DNA of 64,000 bases from positions 1 to 64,000 of the forward strand of contig NZ_MLCE01000009.1 of assembly GCF_002300165.1 (NCBI RefSeq), read 5' to 3'. A program made the position numbers and the translations under genes. Source of the stretch: Streptomyces sp. Tue6028. GTDB taxonomy: Bacteria; Actinomycetota; Actinomycetes; Streptomycetales; Streptomycetaceae. This document shows positions 9,030-21,729 of the stretch, one piece after another; positions within the stretch are counted from its first letter, which is position 1, and each line of letters opens with the position of its first letter. A model generated the notes under the pieces. The model made no database searches and was not told where the DNA came from. It saw only the letters and a program-made list of their open reading frames with translations.

Positions 9030-9989
9030 ATGCGTGCCGATCGCGTCTTCGCGTACGGCGCCGCCGCCGGCCTTCTCGGCGACCTGCTGCTCGGCGATCC
9101 TCGCCGGGGGCATCCGGTCGCCGTGTTCGGGCGGGCCGCGGGCGCCGTGGAACGGGTGTTGTGGCGGGACGACCGCGGACGGGGTGCGCTGCACACCGCC
9201 GTGTGCGTGGGCGGTGCCACCGCCCTCGCCGCCCTCGCCCGCCGTGCCGTCCGGCCCTCCCCCGCCGCCTCCGTCGCGCTGACCGCCGCCGCCACCTGGG
9301 CCGTCGTCGGCGGCACCACACTCGGCCGTGAGGCGCGGGCGATCGGCTCGGCGCTCGCCGCGGGCGACGTGGTGGTGGCCCGGGAACGGCTGCCGCACCT
9401 GTGCGGGCGCGACCCCCAGGCGCTGGACGCCGACGGGATCGCGCGGGCCGTCGTCGAGTCCGTCGCCGAGAACACCTCCGACGCCGTGGTGGGAGCCCTG
9501 GTGTGGGGGGCCGTCGGCGGTGCGCCCGGTCTGGTCGCCTTCCGCGCCGTGAACACGCTCGACGCGATGGTCGGGCACAAGTCGCCCAAGTACCGGCGGT
9601 ACGGCTGGGCTTCCGCGCGGCTCGACGACGTCGCCGGCTGGCCGGGGGCGCGGCTGACCGCCGTGCTCGCGACCGTCGCCGGTGGCGCCCCGCGCAGCGC
9701 CGCCCGCGCCTGGCGCACGGACGCCCGCAGGCATCCGAGTCCCAACGCCGGTCCGGTGGAGGCCTCGTTCGCGGGGGCGCTCGGGGTGCGGCTCGGCGGG
9801 ACGCTCTCGTACGCGGGCCGGGTCGAGCACCGGCCCGTCCTCAACGGCGACGGCCGTGCGGTGGCCGTCGCCGACATCGAACGGGCCGTACGGCTGTCGC
9901 GTCGCGTGGGCTGGCTGGCGCTGGGCGCGTGCGCCGTCGGGCGGACGCTCGTCGGGCGCGCCGCCGCACGGAGAGGGACCGGGGCATGA
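9030..9989 (+). CDS. cobD: Adenosylcobinamide-phosphate synthase CobD/CbiB
   Basis: This 319-residue membrane protein of the CobD/CbiB family attaches the aminopropanol (or its phosphate) arm to adenosylcobyric acid. Family marks are LLGDPRRGHPVAVFGR near the start, VVESVAENTSDAVVGALVWG, the AVNTLDAMVGHKSPKYRRYG stretch and SPNAGPVEASFAGALGVRLG. Several hydrophobic helices place it in the cytoplasmic membrane. It is the first full gene of the riboswitch-controlled operon. Its stop overlaps the ATG of a micro-ORF that leads to cobQ. Confidence 0.93.
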   Translation: MRADRVFAYGAAAGLLGDLLLGDPRRGHPVAVFGRAAGAVERVLWRDDRGRGALHTAVCVGGATALAALARRAVRPSPAASVALTAAATWAVVGGTTLGREARAIGSALAAGDVVVARERLPHLCGRDPQALDADGIARAVVESVAENTSDAVVGALVWGAVGGAPGLVAFRAVNTLDAMVGHKSPKYRRYGWASARLDDVAGWPGARLTAVLATVAGGAPRSAARAWRTDARRHPSPNAGPVEASFAGALGVRLGGTLSYAGRVEHRPVLNGDGRAVAVADIERAVRLSRRVGWLALGACAVGRTLVGRAAARRGTGA

Positions 9990-10042
9990 CCGGGGAGGGG
10001 TACGCCATGGATACCGGAGTGCGCGAAGGAGCCGTGTCATGA
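9986..10042 (+). CDS. 18-codon micro-ORF bridging cobD and cobQ
   Basis: The frame reads MTGEGYAMDTGVREGAVS. Its ATG overlaps the cobD stop (ATGA at 9986-9989) and its TGA overlaps the cobQ ATG (ATGA at 10039-10042). GAGAGGG lies 9-15 bases upstream of its ATG. Both junctions have the arrangement used for translational coupling in this operon. It could be a real small protein, a coupling device, or chance. Confidence 0.35.
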   Translation: MTGEGYAMDTGVREGAVS

Positions 10043-11543
10043 GCGGCGGACTGCTGATCGCCGGAACGACCTCCGACGCCGGCAAGAGCGTCGTCACCGC
10101 CGGGATCTGCCGGTGGCTGGTGCGACGTGGCGTCAAGGTCGCGCCGTTCAAGGCGCAGAACATGTCCCTCAACTCGTTCGTCACCCGTGAGGGTGCCGAG
10201 ATCGGGCGCGCGCAGGCCATGCAGGCGCAGGCCGCGCGCGTGGAGCCGACCGCGCTCATGAACCCCGTGCTGCTCAAGCCGGGCAGCGACCGCAGCAGTC
10301 AGGTCGTGCTCATGGGCAAGCCCGTCGGCGAGATGAGCGCGCGCGGCTACCACGGGGGCCGCCAGCAGGCGCTGCTCGGCACGGTCCTGGACTGTCTGGC
10401 CGAGTTGCGGGGCACGTATGACGCGGTGATCTGTGAGGGGGCCGGCAGTCCTGCCGAGATCAATCTGCGGCGCACCGACATCGTGAACATGGGCATCGCC
10501 CGCAATGCGGGGCTGCCCGTCCTCGTCGTCGGCGACATCGACCGCGGCGGTGTGTTCGCCTCCTTCTTCGGGACGGTCGCGCTGCTGTCGCGCGAGGACC
10601 AGGCGCTCGTCGCCGGATTCCTCGTCAACAAGTTCCGCGGTGACGTGTCGCTGCTGGAACCCGGTCTCGACATGCTGAAGGACCTCACCGGGCGGCCCTC
10701 CTACGGTGTGCTGCCGTTCCGGCACGGCCTCGGCATCGACGAGGAGGACGGGCTGCGGGTGTCGCTGCGCGGAGCGGTCCGCGAGTCGGAGGTCACCGCC
10801 CCTGTCGGCGAGGACGTTCTGCGGGTCGCCGTCTGCGCGGTGCCGCTCATGTCCAACTTCACGGACGTCGACGCGCTGGCCGCCGAACCGGGCGTGGTCG
10901 TGCGGTTCGTGGACCGGGCCGAGGAACTCGCCGACGCCGACCTGGTCGTGGTGCCCGGGACGCGGGGAACCGTGAAGGCGCTGCAGTGGCTGCGCGAGCG
11001 CGGACTCGCCGACGCGCTGCTGCGCCGGGCCGCCGAGGGGCGGCCCACGCTCGGCATCTGCGGCGGCTTCCAGCTGCTCGGCGAGCACATCGAGGACGAC
11101 GTGGAGAGCCGCGCCGGCCACGTCGACGGGCTCGGACTGCTGCCGGTGCGGGTGCGGTTCGCGCACGAGAAGACGCTGACCAGACCGGTCGGCGAGGCCC
11201 TGGGCGAACGGGTCGAGGGGTACGAGATCCACCACGGTGTCGCCGAGGTCACCGGTGGGGAACCCTTCTTGGACGGATGCCGGGTCGGCTCCGTGTGGGG
11301 CACCCACTGGCACGGTTCGCTGGAGTCGGACGGATTCCGGCGGGCCTTCCTGCGCGAGGTGGCCGCCGCCGCGGGCCGCCGCTTCGTGCCGGCCGCCGAC
11401 ACGTCGTTCGCGGCGCTGCGCGAGGAGCAGCTGGACCGGCTCGGCGATCTGATCGAGGAACACGCGGACACGGACGCGCTGTTGCGGCTCATCGAGTCGG
11501 GCGCGCCGCAAGGACTGCCTTTCATTCCACCGGGAGCGCCCGC

Positions 11544-11547
<4 letters not shown>
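10039..11547 (+). CDS. cobQ: Cobyric acid synthase CobQ/CbiP
   Basis: This 502-residue glutamine amidotransferase amidates four side chains of adenosylcobyrinic acid a,c-diamide to give adenosylcobyric acid. The N-terminal synthetase part has the P-loop-like AGTTSDAGKSVVTAG and the APFKAQNMSLNSF segment. The C-terminal class I amidotransferase part has the nucleophile Cys in GICGGFQLLG and the partner His in WGTHWHGSLES. The start at 10039 is preceded by GAAGGAG and yields MSGGLLIAGTTSD. The frame from 9682 is only an extension through cobD. Its stop overlaps the cobN ATG by four bases. Confidence 0.95.
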
Positions 11548-15193
<3,646 letters not shown>

Positions 15194-15197
<4 letters not shown>

Positions 15198-17248
15198 GTA
15201 CCCCGTTCCCGTTCACGGCCGTCGTCGGCCAGGACGACCTGCGGCTCGCGCTGCTGCTGAACGCCGTGTCGCCCGCGGTGGGCGGCGTGCTGGTGCGCGG
15301 CGAGAAGGGCACCGCCAAGTCCACGGCCGTGCGCGCCCTTTCGGCCCTGATGCCGGTGGTGGACGTCGTCTCCGGATGCCGGTTCTCCTGCGACCCGGCG
15401 GCACCCGACCCGGCGTGCCCCGACGGGCCCCACGGGCCGGGGGCGTCCGAGTCGCGTCCGGCCCGCATGGTGGAGCTGCCGGTCGGCGCCTCCGAGGACC
15501 GGCTGGTCGGCGCGCTCGACATCGAGCGGGCGCTCGCCGAGGGCGTGAAGGCCTTCGAGCCGGGCCTGCTGGCCGACGCGCACCGCGGCATCCTGTACGT
15601 CGACGAGGTCAACCTCCTCCACGACCATCTGGTCGACCTGCTGCTGGACGCGGCGGCGATGGGCGCCTCGTACGTGGAGCGCGAGGGCGTCTCGGTGCGG
15701 CACGCGGCCCGCTTCCTGCTGGTCGGGACGATGAACCCGGAAGAGGGCGAACTGCGGCCGCAGTTGCTCGACCGGTTCGGGCTGACCGTCGAGGTCGCGG
15801 CGTCCCGGGAGCCCGACCAGCGCGTCGAGGTCGTCCGGCGCAGGCTCGCCCACGACGACGACCCGGAAGCCTTCGCCGCGCGCTGGGCCGACGAGGAGGC
15901 CGCGGTACGGGCCCGGATCGTGGCCGCGCGCGCCCTGCTGCCGTCGGTGCGGCTCGGCGACGGGGCGCTGCGGCAGATCGCGGCGACCTGCGCGGCCTTC
16001 GAGGTGGACGGCATGCGGGCCGACATCGTCATGGCGCGGACCGCGACCGCGCTCGCCGCGTGGGCGGGGCGCACCGAGGTGCTCGCCGAGGACGTGCGCC
16101 AGGCGGCACTGCTGGCGCTGCCGCACCGGCGGCGCCGCAACCCCTTCGACGCGCCCGGCCTGGACGAGGACAAGCTCGACGAGACGCTGGAGGAGTTCGG
16201 CGGTCAGGACACGGACCAGGGCGACGACGATCCGGACCCCGGGCCGGACGGCCCCGGTGGCGGTGGGCAGCCGGCGCCGGACGAGGGTCCGGCCGGCGGC
16301 GACACGGCCGCCCGTCCCGAGTCCGGGGAGGGCGGGGAGCCGCAGGCCTCCGGTGCGGGCGAGCAGTCGCCGGTGCGGGCCGCGGAGCCGTTCCGCACGA
16401 AGATGCTGAGCGTTCCCGGGCTCGGTGAGGGCGCGGCCGGGCGGCGTTCGCGCGCGCGGACCGAGCACGGCCGCACGACCGGGTCGCGGCGGCCCCGGGG
16501 CACCCTGACCAAGCTGCACCTGGCGGCGACCGTACGGGCGGCGGCGCCGCACCAGCGGGCGCGCGGGCGGTCCGGGCCCGGTCTGGTCGTCCGGCGCGAC
16601 GATCTGCGGCAGGCGACGCGGGAGGGCCGCGAGGGGAACCTCGTCCTCTTCGTGGTGGACGCCTCCGGTTCGATGGCGGCCCGGCAGCGGATGAGCGCGG
16701 TGAAGGGTGCCGTGCTGTCGCTGCTCCTCGACGCGTACCAGCGGCGGGACAAGGTGGGGCTGGTGACCTTCCGCGGGTCGGCCGCCGAGGTGGCGCTGCC
16801 GCCCACGTCGTCGGTGGACGCGGCGGCGGCGCGGCTGGAGTCGCTGCCCACCGGCGGGCGCACGCCGCTCGCCGCGGGGCTGCTCAGGGCGCACGAGGTG
16901 CTGCGGGTCGAGCGGCTGCGGGACGCGGCACGGCGGCCGCTGGTCGTGTTGGTGACGGACGGACGGGCCACGGACGCAGGGGCGGCGCGAGGCGCCTCGG
17001 GCCGGGGTGGTGGCCGGACGACGGGTGGGACGGAGCCGGTCGCGCTCGCGGGGCGTGCGGCGCGGCTGTTCGCGGCCGACGGGATCGCGTCCGTGGTCGT
17101 CGACTGCGAGACGGGGCCGGTACGGCTGGGTCTCGCCGGGCAGCTGGCGGGTGAGCTGGCCGGTACGGCGGTGACGCTGGACGAGCTGCGGGCGGACTCG
17201 ATCGCCGGGCTGGTCAGGGAAGTTCAGGGCGACAGGAGGGCCGCGTAA
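15194..17248 (+). CDS. Chelatase AAA+/VWA subunit (BchI-BchD fusion, CobST replacement)
   Basis: This 684-residue protein joins the two small chelatase subunits. Residues ~5-330 form an AAA+ ATPase: Walker A GEKGTAKS at 36-43, Walker [15 protein letters not shown] near 135, sensor segment [19 protein letters not shown]. An acidic Pro/Gly linker (~335-420) follows, then a VWA domain with the MIDAS motif DASGSMA near 488 and the later Thr/Asp positions. It should work with CobN in cobalt insertion, which is known for organisms lacking CobS/CobT. The GTG start overlaps the cobN stop (GTGA). It was probably derived from magnesium chelatase subunits. Confidence 0.9.
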
Positions 17249-17847
17249 TGCCGCAGGGACAGCCGAGCGTGGTGCCGGACGACGGTCTGACGACACGTCA
17301 GCGACGCAACCGTCCGCTGGTCGTGGTGCACACGGGCGTCGGCAAGGGCAAGTCCACGGCCGCGTTCGGGCTCGCGCTGCGCGCCTGGAACCAGGGGTGG
17401 CCCATCGGGGTGTTCCAGTTCGTCAAGTCGGCGAAGTGGAAGGTCGGCGAGGAGAACGCGCTCAAGGTGCTCGGCGCCTCCGGCGAGGGCGGGACCGTCG
17501 ACTGGCACAAGATGGGCGAGGGCTGGTCGTGGGTCCAGCGCGACGAGCAGCTGGACAACGAGGAGAAGGCCCGGGAGGGCTGGGAGCAGGTCAAGCGGGA
17601 CCTGGCCGCCGAGACGTACCGGCTGTACGTGCTCGACGAGTTCGCGTATCCGATGCACTGGGGCTGGGTCGACACCGACGAGGTCGTCGACGTGCTCCGG
17701 AACCGGCCGGGGACCCAGCACGTGGTGATCACCGGGCGGAACGCGCCGGAGAAGCTGGTGGACCTCGCGGACCTGGTGACCGACATGTCCAAGGTGAAGC
17801 ACCCCATGGACGCCGGTCAGAAGGGCCAGAGGGGCATCGAGTGGTGA
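17248..17847 (+). CDS. cobO: Cob(I)yrinic acid a,c-diamide adenosyltransferase CobO
   Basis: This 199-residue CobA/CobO/BtuR-type adenosyltransferase transfers the 5'-deoxyadenosyl group of ATP to cob(I)yrinic acid a,c-diamide. The atypical P-loop GVGKGKS is at residues 30-36, followed by FQFVKSAKWKVGEENAL and LYVLDEFAYPMHWGWVD. The length fits the family. Its ATG shares one base with the previous gene's TAA, with GACAGGAGGG upstream, so this is another coupled junction. It acts directly after the chelatase encoded just upstream. Confidence 0.94.
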   Translation: MPQGQPSVVPDDGLTTRQRRNRPLVVVHTGVGKGKSTAAFGLALRAWNQGWPIGVFQFVKSAKWKVGEENALKVLGASGEGGTVDWHKMGEGWSWVQRDEQLDNEEKAREGWEQVKRDLAAETYRLYVLDEFAYPMHWGWVDTDEVVDVLRNRPGTQHVVITGRNAPEKLVDLADLVTDMSKVKHPMDAGQKGQRGIEW

Positions 17848-19286
17848 TGTCCGTCCCCCGGCTGGTCGTCGCCGCGCCCTCCTCGGGCAGCGGCAAGACC
17901 ACCGTTGCCACGGGGCTGATGGCGGCGTTCGCCGCGCGGGGGCTCGCCGTGTCCCCGCACAAGGTGGGGCCGGACTACATCGATCCCGGGTATCACGCGC
18001 TCGCCACCGGGCGCGTGGGACGGAATCTCGACGCGTACCTGTGCGGGCCGGAGCTCGTCGCGCCGTTGTTCGCGCATGGTGCGCGCGGCTGCGACCTGGC
18101 GGTCGTCGAGGGCGTGATGGGTCTGTACGACGGGGCCGCCGGGGAGGGCGAACTGGCGTCCACCGCGCAGGTCGCGAAGCTGCTCCGGGCGCCGGTCGTG
18201 CTCGTCGTGGACGCCTCGTCGCAGTCGCGGTCGGTGGCCGCGCTGGTGCACGGTTTCGCGTCCTGGGACCCCGAGGTGCGGGTCGCCGGGGTCGTCCTGA
18301 ACAAGGTCGGCTCCGACCGGCACGAGGCGCTGCTGCGCGACGCGCTGGACTCGGCGGGCGTGCCCGTGCTGGGTGTGCTGCGCCGCGCTCCGCAGGTGGA
18401 CACGCCGTCGCGGCACCTCGGGCTGGTGCCCGTCGCCGAGCGGCGGCCCGCCGCCGTTCAGGCCGTGGCGGCCATGGCCGCGCAGGTGGCCGAGGGGTGC
18501 GACCTGGAGGCCCTGGCCGCGCTGGCACAGGGCGCCGGGGCGCTGCCGGGCGCCGCGTGGGATCCGGCCGAGGCCCTGGCCGGTCCGCTCCCGCAACCCT
18601 GGCCCGGCCCGTCTCCGCAGAGCGCGCCCGCGGACCCCTCGGAGCTGCACGGACGCTCCCGCCCCCGGGCGGCGGACGGGCCACGGCCGAGGATCGCCGT
18701 CGCGGCCGGCGCCGCGTTCACCTTCTCCTACGCCGAGCACGGTGAGCTGCTGGCCGCCGCCGGTGCCGAGGTCGTCACCTTCGACCCGCTGCACGACGAG
18801 CAACTGCCGGACGGTACCGCGGGGCTGGTCGTCGGCGGCGGTTTCCCCGAGGTGTACGCGGCCGAGCTGTCGGCCAACGAGCCGCTGCGCAAGGCGGTCG
18901 CGGAGCTGGCGCTGAGCGGTGCTCCCGTGGCCGCCGAGTGCGCCGGGCTGCTGTACCTGTGCCGTGAGCTCGACGGGCGGCCCATGTGCGGGGTGCTCGA
19001 CGCCACGGCACGCATGACGGAACGGCTGACGCTGGGCTACCGCGATGCCGTCGCCGTGTCCGACAGTGTGCTCGCCGCCGCCGGAACACGGATGCGCGGG
19101 CACGAGTTCCACCGGACCGTCGTCGACCCCGGCGCCGGGGCGGCTCCCGCCTGGGGCGTACGCGCCCCTGAGCGGCGGCTCGAAGGTTTCGTACAACAAG
19201 GTGTGCACGCGAGTTATCTGCACACGCACTGGGCGTCCGAACCCGGTGTCGCCCGTCGGTTCGTGGAGAGGTGCCTGACGTCATGA
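17847..19286 (+). CDS. cobB: Cobyrinic/hydrogenobyrinic acid a,c-diamide synthase CobB/CbiA
   Basis: This 479-residue enzyme amidates the a and c acetate side chains using glutamine and ATP. The N-terminal part has the P-loop APSSGSGKTTVATG near residue 10 and HKVGPDYIDPGYH. The C-terminal amidotransferase has the nucleophile Cys365 in AAECAGLLYLC and the His of SYLHTHWAS near the end. The ATG at 17847 overlaps the cobO stop. A GTG one codon earlier is possible. A Pro/Ser-rich insert at about residues 230-280 separates the domains. Its product is the substrate of CobN, so the gene order groups successive steps. Confidence 0.94.
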   Translation: MSVPRLVVAAPSSGSGKTTVATGLMAAFAARGLAVSPHKVGPDYIDPGYHALATGRVGRNLDAYLCGPELVAPLFAHGARGCDLAVVEGVMGLYDGAAGEGELASTAQVAKLLRAPVVLVVDASSQSRSVAALVHGFASWDPEVRVAGVVLNKVGSDRHEALLRDALDSAGVPVLGVLRRAPQVDTPSRHLGLVPVAERRPAAVQAVAAMAAQVAEGCDLEALAALAQGAGALPGAAWDPAEALAGPLPQPWPGPSPQSAPADPSELHGRSRPRAADGPRPRIAVAAGAAFTFSYAEHGELLAAAGAEVVTFDPLHDEQLPDGTAGLVVGGGFPEVYAAELSANEPLRKAVAELALSGAPVAAECAGLLYLCRELDGRPMCGVLDATARMTERLTLGYRDAVAVSDSVLAAAGTRMRGHEFHRTVVDPGAGAAPAWGVRAPERRLEGFVQQGVHASYLHTHWASEPGVARRFVERCLTS

Positions 19287-20032
19287 GCAGCAAGCTGATC
19301 GGAGTCGGGGTCGGCCCCGGTGACCCCGAGCTGGTGACCGTCAAGGGTGTCAACGCCCTGCGCGCCGCCGAGGTCGTCGTCGTACCCGTCATGGCCGCGC
19401 CGGACGGACAGGACGGCGGCGAGCCCGGGCGCGCGGAGGCGACCGTGCTGCACTACGTGCCCGAGGAGAAGGTCGTACGGGTGGTGTTCGCGCTCAACGA
19501 GCGGACCGACCGGGCACGCCGCGAGGCCGCCTGGGACGCCGCCGGCGGGCGGGTCGCGGAGCTCCTCACCCGGCACGCCACGGTGGCGTTCGCGACCATC
19601 GGCGACCCCAACGTGTATTCGACGTTCACCTATCTCGCCCAGACGATCGGCGAACTCGTGCCGGGGACGGTGATCGAGACCGTGCCCGGGATCACCGCCA
19701 TGCAGGACCTCGCCGCACGGTCGGGCGCGGTGCTGACCGAGGGGACCGAGCCGCTGGTGCTGGTCCCGGTGACCGCGGGGGCCACCGTGCTGAAGGACGC
19801 CCTCGGCGGACCGGGCACCGTCGTCGCGTACAAGTTCGGGCGGCAGGCGCGGGAGGTGGCCGAGGCACTGCGCGAGACCGGCCGGATCGACGACGCCGTG
19901 TGGGGTTCCGCGCTCGGCCTGGAGGGCGAGTCCATCCGCTCCGCGGCCGAACTGGACGGCGCAGCCCTCCCCTACCTGTCGACGCTCATCGCGCCCGCGC
20001 GACGTGACGGCACCCGCGGCGGAAAACTGTGA
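19283..20032 (+). CDS. cobI: Precorrin-2 C20-methyltransferase CobI/CbiL
   Basis: This 249-residue SAM-dependent tetrapyrrole methylase carries the family marks: GVGVGPGDPELVTVKG at the N-terminus, TIGDPNVYSTFTYLAQ and ETVPGITAMQDLAAR in the middle. It methylates precorrin-2 (or the cobalt form) at C20. The start at 19283 overlaps the cobB stop (ATGA). The longer frame from 19271 adds four residues without a ribosome site. It is the last gene of the first cob block and stops 11 bp from the convergent ZIP permease gene. Confidence 0.93.
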   Translation: MSSKLIGVGVGPGDPELVTVKGVNALRAAEVVVVPVMAAPDGQDGGEPGRAEATVLHYVPEEKVVRVVFALNERTDRARREAAWDAAGGRVAELLTRHATVAFATIGDPNVYSTFTYLAQTIGELVPGTVIETVPGITAMQDLAARSGAVLTEGTEPLVLVPVTAGATVLKDALGGPGTVVAYKFGRQAREVAEALRETGRIDDAVWGSALGLEGESIRSAAELDGAALPYLSTLIAPARRDGTRGGKL

Positions 20033-20043
20033 ACCGCCCGTGC

Positions 20044-20772
20044 TCAGCCCGCGATGCCGACCACCAGCCAGATGAAGCCCACGCCCGCGACCGTGCACAG
20101 CAGGGTCGAGCGGGCCGGATGCTCGTGGTGCGCCTCGGGGAGGATCTCCGCGGCGGCGAGATAGAGCAGGACACCGCCGAAGAGCCCGAGATAGCAGCCG
20201 AGCGCCTGCTCCGGGATGGTGAAGAAGAGCGTGGAGGCCGCGCCGACCACGGGGGCGCAGGCGTCCGCGACGAGCATCATGATCGCCTTGTGGCGGGCGT
20301 TCCCGTACAGGCTCGTGATCGTGTACGTGTTGAAGCCGTCCGCGAAGTCGTGCGCGACCACTGCGAGGGCGACCGCGAGACCCATCCCGCCGCCGACCTG
20401 GAAGGCCGCGCCGATCGCGACGCCGTCCATCGCGCTGTGACCGACCATCGCCGCGGCGGCCGTCAGTCCCACCTCGGGCGCGCGTCCACCGTCCTCCTCG
20501 CCGCCGTGCGCGGCCTGACGATGGGCCAGCAGCCGCTCCACCAGGTGCGCCAGCAGGAATCCCGCGACGAACAGCAGCAGCGCGGCCGGTACGCCGAACA
20601 CCTCCTCGCCCGCCGCCTGCAACGCCTCGGGCAGCAGGTCCAGGCCGACCACGCCGAGCATCAGCCCGCCGGCCAGGCCGAGGACCAGGTGGCGGCGGTC
20701 GGTCACACGCTGTGCCGTCCAGCCGCCGGCCAGCGTCATCAGGAACGCGCCGAGCGCTACGAGGACCGCCAT
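20044..20772 (-). CDS. ZIP family metal permease inside the cobalamin cluster
   Basis: This 242-residue protein has eight predicted membrane helices and the ZIP metal-site motifs: HSAMDGVAIGAAF in helix 4 and HDFADGFNTYT in helix 5, with a His-containing loop between helices 3 and 4 (HRQAAHGGEEDG). ZIP proteins move divalent metals such as zinc, iron or cobalt into the cytoplasm. It lies on the opposite strand between cobI and cobM, so its place suggests cobalt supply for corrin synthesis, but no sequence feature fixes the metal. It has its own promoter region, shared divergently with cobM. No B12 riboswitch is seen there. Confidence 0.85.
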   Translation of the reverse strand: MAVLVALGAFLMTLAGGWTAQRVTDRRHLVLGLAGGLMLGVVGLDLLPEALQAAGEEVFGVPAALLLFVAGFLLAHLVERLLAHRQAAHGGEEDGGRAPEVGLTAAAAMVGHSAMDGVAIGAAFQVGGGMGLAVALAVVAHDFADGFNTYTITSLYGNARHKAIMMLVADACAPVVGAASTLFFTIPEQALGCYLGLFGGVLLYLAAAEILPEAHHEHPARSTLLCTVAGVGFIWLVVGIAG

Positions 20773-20904
20773 ACGCCCTTGCTATCCGATCAACCCCCGT
20801 TCGCGCACGTCCGACGGCGGATCATCCGCTGACTTTTCGCGATCACCGCATCCGCGGTGCCCGCAGCCGTAGTACTCGCACTGTGTAGGAGAGGACCGAT
20901 TCCC

Positions 20905-21729
20905 ATGGCCGAAGCCCCCACCGGCAAGGTGACGTTCGTCGGTGCCGGCCCCGGCGCCGCCGACCTGCTGACGTTCCGCGCCGCGCGCGCCATCGCCGAG
21001 GCGGACGTCGTGATCTGGGCGGCCAGCCTGGTGCAGGCCGAGGTCCTCGACCACGCGCGGGAGGGGGCGGAGATCCTGGATTCCGCGACGATGTCCCTGG
21101 AGGACGTCGTCGCCGTGTACGAGCGGGCCGCGGTGCGGGGGCTGCGGGTGGCCCGGATCCACTCCGGCGACCCGGCGCTCTGGGGCGGCACGCAGGAGCA
21201 GGTCGACCGGTGTGCCGCCATCGGGATCGAGACGGAGGTCGTGCCCGGCGTCTCCTCCTTCTCCGCGGTCGCCGCGCTCGCTCAGCGCGAGCTGACGATC
21301 CCCGAGGTCGCGCAGTCCGTGATCCTCACCAGGCTCGGCGGCGGCAAGACGCCGATGCCGCCCGGGGAGGAGGTGCGGGAGTTCGCCCGGCACGGGACGA
21401 CGATGGCGTTGTTCCTGTCCGCCGCGCGCAGCGGGCAGCTCGTACGGGAGTTGCTGGAGGGCGGCTATCCGACGTCCACGCCGGTCGTGGTCGCCTACCA
21501 GGCGACCTGGCCCGAGGAACTGGTCGTCAGGTGCACGATCGGCACCCTGGAGGAGACCGTCAAGGAGCACAAGCTGTGGAAGCACACGCTGTTCCTGGTC
21601 GGTCCGGCGCTCGACGCGAGCGGCACCCGCTCGCACCTCTACCACCCCGGTCACTTCCACGGCTTCCGCAAGGCCGACCCGCAGGCGCGCGCGGAGCTGC
21701 GCGCGGCACGGAAGAGCGGTTCGTCGTGA
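20905..21729 (+). CDS. cobM: Precorrin-4 C11-methyltransferase CobM/CbiF
   Basis: This 274-residue SAM-dependent methylase has VTFVGAGPGAADLLTFRA, HSGDPALWGGTQEQ, EVVPGVSSFSAVAALAQREL and LSAARSGQLVRELLEGGY, all usual for CobM/CbiF, which methylates C11 of precorrin-4. The ATG at 20905 has AGGAGAGGA upstream, the strongest ribosome site of the cluster, so this gene begins a second cob transcription unit. Its stop overlaps the cobL GTG. Confidence 0.94.
   Translation: MAEAPTGKVTFVGAGPGAADLLTFRAARAIAEADVVIWAASLVQAEVLDHAREGAEILDSATMSLEDVVAVYERAAVRGLRVARIHSGDPALWGGTQEQVDRCAAIGIETEVVPGVSSFSAVAALAQRELTIPEVAQSVILTRLGGGKTPMPPGEEVREFARHGTTMALFLSAARSGQLVRELLEGGYPTSTPVVVAYQATWPEELVVRCTIGTLEETVKEHKLWKHTLFLVGPALDASGTRSHLYHPGHFHGFRKADPQARAELRAARKSGSS

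Noticed and set aside
20773..20904. Second B12 riboswitch before cobM
   Set aside because: No GCCACTGT box or GCCGGTGCAAGTCC-like core in the 132-bp gap. cobM must have an ordinary promoter.
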